Under the pieces are notes generated by a model. It was not told the origin of the DNA. It saw nothing but the letters and a program-made list of their open reading frames with translations, and made no database searches. The translations under genes were made by a program, and so were the position numbers. 64,000 nt of DNA from Bradyrhizobium sp. OK095 (GTDB lineage Bacteria; Pseudomonadota; Alphaproteobacteria; Rhizobiales; Xanthobacteraceae): the NCBI RefSeq assembly GCF_900109945.1, contig NZ_FOBX01000009.1, positions 186,001 to 250,000 on the forward strand. The letters are read 5' to 3'. How positions within the stretch are numbered: the first letter of the stretch is position 1; each line of letters begins with the position of its first letter. This document shows positions 58,063 through 64,000 of this stretch, piece after piece.

Positions 58063-58283
58063 CGGCAGGTTCCCGTCCCGTTCCCAGGGAATAGGCGGAA
58101 ATATAATGTTAACAATAAGTTACCGGCGCGGTGGCGTCCCCGGTTCCGTAATGATTCATCATATTTTTTGAAGCCAAGTTAGCCGCGATGGCTTTATAAG
58201 ACCTCAGCAAATCAGGGATGCGGAGCCCGTTTGGGCACCCGCAGGTTGTGACGGGGATTCCTGGTTGTCGCGTGGGGGACGAT

Positions 58284-59630
58284 ATGAGCCGCAAATATTT
58301 CGGGACGGACGGGATTCGGGGCCGCGCCAACGGACTGATCACGCCGGAACTCGCGCTCAAGGTCGGCCAGGCCGCAGGCCTTGCGTTTCAGCGCGGTGAT
58401 CACCGCCACCGGGTCGTGATCGGCAAGGACACCCGCCTGTCCGGCTACATGATCGAATACGCGATGGTTGCCGGCTTCACCTCCGTCGGCATGGACGTGC
58501 TGCTGGTCGGCCCGATGCCGACGCCGGCGGTGGCGATGCTGACCAAGTCGATGCGCGCCGATCTCGGCGTGATGATCTCGGCCTCGCACAATCTGTTCGA
58601 GGACAACGGCATCAAGCTGTTCGGCCCGCAGGGTTTCAAGCTCTCCGACGACGTCGAGAAGCAGATCGAGCTTCTGCTCGACGAGCCCATCGACAAGCGT
58701 CTCGCCCAAAGCGCGAGCCTCGGCCGCGCCCGCCGTATCGACGGCGTGCATGATCGCTACATCGAATTCGCCAAGCGTACGCTGCCGCGCGATCTCTCGC
58801 TCGACGGCCTCCGCGTCGTGATCGATTGCGCCAACGGCGCCGCCTACAAAGTGGTGCCGGAAGCGCTGTGGGAATTGGGCGCCGACGTGGTGCCGATCGG
58901 CGTCGAGCCCGACGGTTTCAACATCAACAAGGATTGCGGCTCGACCTCGCCGGAAGCGCTGTCGCGGAAGGTGCGCGAGATGCGCGCCGACATCGGCATC
59001 GCACTGGACGGTGATGCTGACCGCGTCATCCTGGTCGACGAGCGCGGCCATGTCGTCGACGGCGACCAGCTGCTGGCGGTGATCGCGCAGAGCTGGAAAG
59101 AAGACGGACGTCTGTCGCGCGCGGGCATCGTCGCGACCGTGATGTCCAATCTCGGACTCGAGCGCTTTCTCAAGGGGCAGGGGCTCGATCTCGTGCGCAC
59201 GCCGGTCGGCGACCGCTACGTGCTCGAGCAGATGCTGAGCGGCGGCTACAATCTCGGCGGCGAGCAGTCCGGGCACATCATCCTGTCAGACTACGCCACC
59301 ACCGGCGACGGCTTCGTTGCCGCGTTGCAGGTGCTGGCCGTGGTGCAGAAGTCGCGCCGGCCGGTGTCGGAGGTCTGCCACCGCTTCGATCCGCTGCCGC
59401 AGATCCTCAAGAACGTCCGCCACAAGGGCGGCAAGCCGCTCGATAATTCCGACGTCAAGTCGGCGATTTCCGACGGCGAGAAGCGCCTCAACGGCCACGG
59501 CCGCCTGCTGATCCGCTCCTCCGGCACCGAGCCGGTGATCCGCGTCATGGCCGAAGGCGAGGACCGCATCCTGGTCGAGGACGTCGTCGACACCATTGTC
59601 TCCGCGCTGGGACAGGCAGCGGCGGCCTGA
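58284..59630 (+). CDS. glmM: Phosphoglucosamine mutase
   Basis: 448 residues. It converts glucosamine 6-phosphate to the 1-phosphate for UDP-GlcNAc and cell wall. The phosphoserine loop is ISASHN with Ser101; the metal loop is DGDADR; the substrate loop is EQSGHI; the phosphate-binding RSSGTEPVIRVM is near the end. Start MSRKYFGTDGIRG at 58284 with GGGGGAC upstream. Confidence 0.96.
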   Translation: MSRKYFGTDGIRGRANGLITPELALKVGQAAGLAFQRGDHRHRVVIGKDTRLSGYMIEYAMVAGFTSVGMDVLLVGPMPTPAVAMLTKSMRADLGVMISASHNLFEDNGIKLFGPQGFKLSDDVEKQIELLLDEPIDKRLAQSASLGRARRIDGVHDRYIEFAKRTLPRDLSLDGLRVVIDCANGAAYKVVPEALWELGADVVPIGVEPDGFNINKDCGSTSPEALSRKVREMRADIGIALDGDADRVILVDERGHVVDGDQLLAVIAQSWKEDGRLSRAGIVATVMSNLGLERFLKGQGLDLVRTPVGDRYVLEQMLSGGYNLGGEQSGHIILSDYATTGDGFVAALQVLAVVQKSRRPVSEVCHRFDPLPQILKNVRHKGGKPLDNSDVKSAISDGEKRLNGHGRLLIRSSGTEPVIRVMAEGEDRILVEDVVDTIVSALGQAAAA

Positions 59631-59638
59631 GCCTGTGG

Positions 59639-59754
59639 CCATCCTTCGAGACGCCCGCTTTCGCGGGCTCCTCAGGATGAGGTCTTGTTGCTCGGCGACA
59701 CCCTAGACCCTCATGGTGAGGAGCCTGCGAAGCGGGCGTCTCGAACCATGCAGG
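59639..59754. repeat. Palindromic intergenic repeat, family A, after glmM
   Basis: ATCCTTCGAGACGCCCGC and CTCCTCAGGATGA, a spacer, then CCCTCATGGTGAGGAG and GCGTCTCGAACCATG: the same two-arm unit as at 5333-5430. It starts 9 bp after the glmM stop. Confidence 0.88.
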
Positions 59755-59879
59755 CCCACGCAGAACCGAACCCGGATCGCGAGGCGCATTCCTGCCATCG
59801 ACGATTGGCGGTGGTTTGGCCGCGCCGGTCATCGTAGTTAGGCAGTGCGGCGGTTCGCCGCGCCTGCCGGGATACTCCC

Positions 59880-61130
59880 TTGAACAAGCCTGTCGTCGTC
59901 TCCGAGGAAACGCTGACCGAGCCCGTCGTCGTCGCCGACGTGGCGCCTGCCGCCACCAAGGCCGCGGGGCCGGCTTACATCGTACTCGCCGGCATCTCGT
60001 TCTCGCACTTCCTCAACGACACCATGCAGTCGCTGATCGCCTCGGTGTATCCGATCCTGAAGGACACCTACGCGCTCGACTTCGCGCAGATCGGCATGAT
60101 CACGCTGGCGTTCCAGTTCACGGCGTCACTGCTGCAGCCAGTGGTCGGGCACTACACCGACAAGAAGGCGCAGCCCTATTCGTTGTCGATCGGCATGGCC
60201 TCGACCTTCTTCGGCCTGCTGCTGCTCAGCGCCGCGCACCAATATCTGGTCATCCTCGTCGCCGCCGCGCTGGTCGGTCTCGGCTCGGCGGTGTTTCACC
60301 CGGAGTCGGCGCGCATCGCGCGGCTCGCCTCCGGCGGTCGCTACGGCTTTGCGCAATCGGTGTTCCAGCTCGGCGGCAGCTTTGGCACGTCGATGGGGCC
60401 GGTGCTGGCCGCGCTGATCGTGGTGCCGTTCGGGCAGGGCAGCATCGCCTGGTTCTCCTCGATCGCGGGCCTCGCGATCGTCATTCTCTGGCGCATCGGC
60501 CGCTGGTATGAACCGCAGATCAAGGCAAAGAAGACGGTCGCGGTTCACGCCCATCCCGACGCGCCGAGCTCGCGTCGCGTCACCGTCGCGCTGCTCGTGC
60601 TCGTCGCGCTGCTGTTCTCGAAGCAGCTCTACGTCTCCAGCCTGTCGAGCTATTACATCTTCTACCTGATCGACCGTTTTGGCGTGTCGACGCAGGCAGC
60701 GCAGATGTATCTCTTCATCTTCCTCGCCGCGAACGCGGTCGGCGCGTTTCTCGGTGGACCGCTCGGTGATCGCTTCGGCCGCAAGATCGTGATCTGGATT
60801 TCGATCCTCGGTGCGCTGCCGTTCACGCTGGCGCTGCCCTATGCCGGGCTCACTGCGAGCGCGGTGCTGTCAGTCATCATCGGCCTGATCATCTCCTCGA
60901 CGACGTCGTCGATCATCGTGTTTGCGCAGGAGCTGGTGCCGCATCGCTTCGGCATGATCTCCGGCGTGTTCTTCGGTGTCGCCTTCGGCATCGGTGGTCT
61001 GGGCGCCGCCGTGCTCGGCAAGCTCGCCGACCAGACCTCGATCGAGTTCGTCTACCAGGTCTGCGCCTATCTTCCGGCGATCGGCCTGCTTGCGGTGTTC
61101 CTGCCGAAACTGCCGCGCCAAATGCGTTAA
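59880..61130 (+). CDS. MFS transporter, fosmidomycin-resistance (Fsr) type
   Basis: 416 residues, about twelve membrane helices. The Fsr-like segments SHFLNDTMQSLIASVYPILKD and LQPVVGHYTDKKAQP are near the start, and GGPLGDRFGRKIVIW is in the second half (loop motif of MFS). Fsr pumps out fosmidomycin in Escherichia coli; the substrate here is unknown. The start is a TTG at 59880 with a poor site, so the exact start is unsure. Confidence 0.87.
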   Translation: MNKPVVVSEETLTEPVVVADVAPAATKAAGPAYIVLAGISFSHFLNDTMQSLIASVYPILKDTYALDFAQIGMITLAFQFTASLLQPVVGHYTDKKAQPYSLSIGMASTFFGLLLLSAAHQYLVILVAAALVGLGSAVFHPESARIARLASGGRYGFAQSVFQLGGSFGTSMGPVLAALIVVPFGQGSIAWFSSIAGLAIVILWRIGRWYEPQIKAKKTVAVHAHPDAPSSRRVTVALLVLVALLFSKQLYVSSLSSYYIFYLIDRFGVSTQAAQMYLFIFLAANAVGAFLGGPLGDRFGRKIVIWISILGALPFTLALPYAGLTASAVLSVIIGLIISSTTSSIIVFAQELVPHRFGMISGVFFGVAFGIGGLGAAVLGKLADQTSIEFVYQVCAYLPAIGLLAVFLPKLPRQMR

Positions 61131-61172
61131 CAAATCCTGTTTCGCCGCGCTGCGGCTTTATCAATCATTAGT

Positions 61173-61200
61173 AATTGCGGCAGGCCAGTGCCGCAATTTT
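61173..61200 (+). terminator. Rho-independent terminator after the MFS gene
   Basis: AATTGCGGCA (61173-61182), loop GGCCAG, TGCCGCAATT (61189-61198), then TT. A perfect 10-bp stem with six-base loop, 42 bp after the stop; the T-run is short. Confidence 0.75.
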
Positions 61201-61358
61201 GCAACGCTTGCGCCGCATCCGCGTGTGCAGTGAGAAAAAATCAACCTTAAAAATTAGGGTTAAGTGGCGCTTAAACATTTGGTGCGATCGTCCCGCCTGT
61301 GAGTTTCCAGAACGTGAGGCGCCCGTATTTAGCCTCACCGGCCATAAGGACGAAGCCA

Positions 61359-62186
61359 ATGCGTAGCGTTAAGTCTCTCCTTGCCGCGGGTGCGGCATCC
61401 CTGATCTCGTCGATGGCGTTCGCCGCCGATATGCCGATCGCGGCGCCCCCTCCCATGTACGCGCCGGTTGCCCCGCCCGCCGATTTCGGCGGCTGGTATC
61501 TGCGCGGCGACGTCGGCATGACCAACCAGCGCGCCAAGAGCATCGACGCCGTGCTCCCGGCTGGGTACACGAAGTCCACGGAAGGACTCGGCTTCGACTC
61601 GTCGCCGCTGTTCGATCTCGGCGTCGGCTATCGTTTCAACAATTGGTTCCGTGCGGACGTGATCGGCCAATACCGTGGCAAGGCTAACCTGCATGGTGGG
61701 GATAACGTCTTTGGCCCCGGCTTCATCGGCGCCAACAACTACACTGGCAGCAAGTCCGAGTGGGTCGTAATGGCCAACGCCTACGTCGATCTCGGCACCT
61801 GGTGGTGCATCACCCCGTTCATCGGCGCCGGCGTCGGCGGCTCGTACAACAAGATCAGCGGCTTCCGCGACGACGGCGTGTCATTGAGCCCGGGACTCAG
61901 CAACAGCGTCGCCTACTTCGCCGACAACGGAAAGTGGAACCTTGCCTGGGCCGCTCACGCCGGTCTCGCCTACAAGGTCAATCCCGGGTTCACCGTCGAA
62001 TTGGCCTACAGTTACATGAACCTCGGCGACGCGGCGCCCGGCAACTTCCGCTTGTACGACAACAGCGGTTCGGGCCCGACCACGATCAAGATCAAGGATC
62101 TCACCTCGCACGACGTCAAGCTCGGCGTGCGCTGGGAGCTCAACAGCCCGCCGGCCTACATGCCGCCGCTCGTCACCAAGGGCTGA
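61359..62186 (+). CDS. Outer-membrane beta-barrel protein, Omp31-like
   Basis: 275 residues. A signal peptide ends AFAA near 23; the mature part starts DMPIAAPPPMY, then GGWYLRGDVGMTNQ and repeated strands of a small porin-like barrel, typical of Rhizobiales Omp31/Omp25 proteins. AAGGA lies before the ATG at 61359. It ends in VRWEL... with a Pro-rich tail, and is followed by a terminator. Confidence 0.9.
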   Translation: MRSVKSLLAAGAASLISSMAFAADMPIAAPPPMYAPVAPPADFGGWYLRGDVGMTNQRAKSIDAVLPAGYTKSTEGLGFDSSPLFDLGVGYRFNNWFRADVIGQYRGKANLHGGDNVFGPGFIGANNYTGSKSEWVVMANAYVDLGTWWCITPFIGAGVGGSYNKISGFRDDGVSLSPGLSNSVAYFADNGKWNLAWAAHAGLAYKVNPGFTVELAYSYMNLGDAAPGNFRLYDNSGSGPTTIKIKDLTSHDVKLGVRWELNSPPAYMPPLVTKG

Positions 62187-62189
62187 TCG

Positions 62190-62223
62190 CAAGCCTCATC
62201 GGTTAACAAGCCTCATCGGTTAA
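62190..62223 (+). repeat. Tandem 17-bp direct repeat
   Basis: CAAGCCTCATCGGTTAA occurs twice without spacing (62190-62206, 62207-62223), directly before the terminator of the porin-like gene. Confidence 0.95.
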
Positions 62224-62231
62224 AGTGTCTT

Positions 62232-62260
62232 AACGGCGCGGGATCATTCCGCGCCGTTTT
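62232..62260 (+). terminator. Rho-independent terminator after the porin-like gene
   Basis: AACGGCGCGG (62232-62241), loop GATCATT, CCGCGCCGTT (62249-62258), then TT: a perfect 10-bp stem 45 bp after the stop. Confidence 0.9.
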
Positions 62261-62371
62261 GCTTTGCATATTTTTCATGGCTTGTGGCGACGAAAACGTC
62301 CGGCGCAACCATTGGTTAAGGTTAACGAGCCATGATCACGGGCGAAAGTTCGAGTTCGATGGAGCGTTGCG

Positions 62372-63271
62372 ATGCGTAGGCTTTTGTTGGCGGCAGTGAT
62401 GTTGGGGACGGTGTCTGCCGCGCACGCGGCCGACATGCCGGATCTCCCCATCCTGCGCGGCAGCTTCACCGACGGTCTGTCGAAGACGAGCCATAATTGG
62501 GATGGCGCCTATGTCGGCGGCAGCGCCGGCTACACGGCCGATGCGTCCGACTTCAGCCAGAGCGTCGTCGGCCTGACCAACTTCATCTTCCGCGACAGCG
62601 TGCTGCAGCAGCCGACAGCGTCGTGGTCGCTCCTGAACAAGACCAACACGCAGAGCACCAGTTTCAGCGCCTTCGTCGGCCGCAACTGGCAATGGTACGA
62701 TGCCATTATGGGTCTTGAGGGCACCTACAGCTACTTCAACAATCTCGCCACGTCGACGTCGGGTAGCAACTCGCTCACGATCGTCAATCCGGCCGGCGAT
62801 ACACATGCCGCAAACGTCACCGACAATTACGACGTGACATTGACCGGCACCGCCGCGGCGAAGGTCAAGGACATGATCACGCTGCGGGGCCGCGTCGGCT
62901 GGGACGGCGGCGATTTCATGCCCTATGCCTTCGCCGGCGCTGCCGTCGGCCGAATGGACGTCTCTCGCACGGTGACGAGCAATGTAGATTTGCGCCAGGA
63001 TGTGACGAATTCGGTCACCAACGGCCTCGGCGTCGTGGTGACGACGACCACGTTCGGATTGCCGGTCGCCGTTCCGGCGCAGTCGCAGACGCAGGTCCAG
63101 CGCAGGACCAACGCCTTCGCGGTGGGTTGGACCGCGGGCCTCGGCGTCGAATATTGCATTTGGGACGGGCTGTTCGCACGCGTCGAATACGAATACGTGA
63201 AATTCTCTCCCGTCATGAACACCTCGGTGACGCTGAACAACGCGCGCGTCGGGCTCGGCTACAAGTTCTGA
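62372..63271 (+). CDS. Outer-membrane beta-barrel protein
   Basis: 299 residues. Signal peptide ends AHAA near 20; mature part starts DMPDLPILRGSF. Strands such as WDGAYVGGSAGYTADASDF and the terminal ARVGLGYKF (ending in Phe, the outer-membrane barrel signal) fit an Omp25/31-like barrel. A Thr/Val/Asn-rich insert lies near 200-250. Related in type, but not closely, to the protein at 61359. Confidence 0.9.
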   Translation: MRRLLLAAVMLGTVSAAHAADMPDLPILRGSFTDGLSKTSHNWDGAYVGGSAGYTADASDFSQSVVGLTNFIFRDSVLQQPTASWSLLNKTNTQSTSFSAFVGRNWQWYDAIMGLEGTYSYFNNLATSTSGSNSLTIVNPAGDTHAANVTDNYDVTLTGTAAAKVKDMITLRGRVGWDGGDFMPYAFAGAAVGRMDVSRTVTSNVDLRQDVTNSVTNGLGVVVTTTTFGLPVAVPAQSQTQVQRRTNAFAVGWTAGLGVEYCIWDGLFARVEYEYVKFSPVMNTSVTLNNARVGLGYKF

Positions 63272-63346
63272 GGCGGCTCCTCTACGCCGCGGTTGACAGC
63301 TTCTGCCGGTCCTGATGCTCTGTCGCTCCAAACTGGGGCGGCGGCA

Positions 63347-63937
63347 ATGAAGATCTACGGCGATACCAATTCCGGCAATTGCCTGAAGGTAAAGTGGGTC
63401 TGCGACAAGCTCGCGCTGCCTTACCAGTGGATCGAGATCGACACGCGCAAGGGCGAGACGCGCAACCCCCAATTCCTGGCGATGAACAGCGCCGGCCAGG
63501 TGCCGACCGTCGCCTTCGATGACGGCCGCACGCTGGCACAGTCCAATGCCATCATCCGCTACCTCGCCCGCGACAGCGCGCTGATCCCGCGCGACGCCTT
63601 CACGGCGGCCAAGATGGACGAGTGGTTGTTCTGGGAGCAGTACAGCCACGAGCCCTATATCGCGGTGTGCCGTTTCCAGCTGGTCTATCTCGGCAAGGAT
63701 GCCTCCGAGCTCGACCCCGAGAAGGTCAAGCGTGGTTATGCGGCGCTCGACCGCATGGAGCAGCATCTGGCGGCAAGCCGCTTCTTCGCTGGGGACGCGG
63801 TTTCGCTCGCCGACGTCTCGCTGCTGGCCTATACGCGCGTGGCGCATGAAGGCGGCTTCGATCTCGGCCGTTATGCGGCCCTCCGCCGCTGGATCGGCGA
63901 GGCTGAGGCCTGGCTCGCTCTTCCGGCTGCGCATTGA
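63347..63937 (+). CDS. Glutathione S-transferase family protein
   Basis: 196 residues, of a size and layout like the GST at 46218: MKIYGDTNSGNCLKVKWVCDKL, NSAGQVPTVAF with the cis-proline, and QSNAIIRYLA for glutathione. Start MKIYGDTN at 63347 with GGGGCGGCGG upstream. Confidence 0.9.
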   Translation: MKIYGDTNSGNCLKVKWVCDKLALPYQWIEIDTRKGETRNPQFLAMNSAGQVPTVAFDDGRTLAQSNAIIRYLARDSALIPRDAFTAAKMDEWLFWEQYSHEPYIAVCRFQLVYLGKDASELDPEKVKRGYAALDRMEQHLAASRFFAGDAVSLADVSLLAYTRVAHEGGFDLGRYAALRRWIGEAEAWLALPAAH

Positions 63938-63955
63938 GGTTCGGAGTTTCCCAGC

Positions 63956-64000
63956 ATGAACGATAAGTCCGTTTCCATCCGTCCCGCGCGGCGCGACGAC
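63956..64000 (+). CDS. Start of a GNAT family N-acetyltransferase, cut by the window end
   Basis: Only fifteen codons are inside the window: MNDKSVSIRPARRDD. The IRPARRDD pattern is the usual first strand of GNAT acetyltransferases. It starts 18 bp after the GST stop, so it is probably read with it. Confidence 0.6.
   Translation, partial: MNDKSVSIRPARRDD

Overview
The window looks like chromosomal DNA of a Bradyrhizobium-type alphaproteobacterium. The DNA is GC-rich with strong third-position GC bias. Several palindromic intergenic repeat families recur, and the gene set is typical of that group (Omp31-like porins, DUF992, SulP, several glutathione S-transferases, UvrB with long terminal extensions). 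Genus assignment is inference from content; no rRNA or tRNA gene was seen.

Layout. 0.1-8.9 kb: an aerobic carbon monoxide dehydrogenase locus, coxC-M-S-L-D-E-F-G. CoxL carries the form I active-site loop (AYRCSFR, Cys385), the hallmark of true CO oxidisers. CoxC (MHYT sensor plus LytTR DNA-binding domain) is the probable regulator, and there are 21-bp-spaced direct repeats in front of coxM. 8.8-10.9 kb (minus): a translationally coupled zinc peptidase and ATP-grasp ligase that converge on and slightly overlap the end of coxG. 11-12.9 kb: prs and a lipoprotein. 13-16.1 kb: one large membrane-anchored STAND-type P-loop NTPase with a probable beta-propeller, in visibly AT-richer DNA. 16.2-19.7 kb (minus): lgt, a MidA/NDUFAF7-type methyltransferase, pgeF and a dienelactone hydrolase. 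19.8-24.4 kb: a UbiK-like gene, rplY, pth, ychF and two MaoC hydratases. 24.5-30.5 kb: mostly small uncharacterised proteins, including a papain-like protein and tandem duplicated pairs. 30.5-33.5 kb: uvrB. 33.8-39.3 kb: a lipoprotein plus trypsin-like protease pair, a LysR/TauE pair, a GST and a cysteine-rich CWC protein. 39.4-42.2 kb: a DUF1800/DUF1501 pair. 42.2-42.6 kb: a small element with hairpin ends encoding a DUF559 endonuclease-like protein. 42.7-48.6 kb: oxidoreductase, GNAT, PAS protein, small membrane proteins, GST and aatA. 48.9-56.4 kb: DUF992, an atypical EF-G paralogue, an XRE/SulP pair, aroE and two tandem exported paralogues. 56.6-64 kb: a lactate-dehydrogenase-type flavoenzyme, glmM, an Fsr-like MFS transporter, two porin-like beta-barrels, a GST and the start of a GNAT gene.

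Functional links. The cox genes would give CO oxidation as a supplementary energy source: MSL is the enzyme, D/E/F mature the Mo-Cu site and G is a proposed membrane/quinone link. coxH, coxI and coxK do not follow coxG. Most other genes are housekeeping or single-function.

The observations most worth pursuing are four. First, the DUF559 element and its two internally deleted, MITE-like relatives, which still carry both ends of the DUF559 reading frame. Second, the STAND-type NTPase island. Third, the peptidase/ATP-grasp module. Fourth, the short CoxG.
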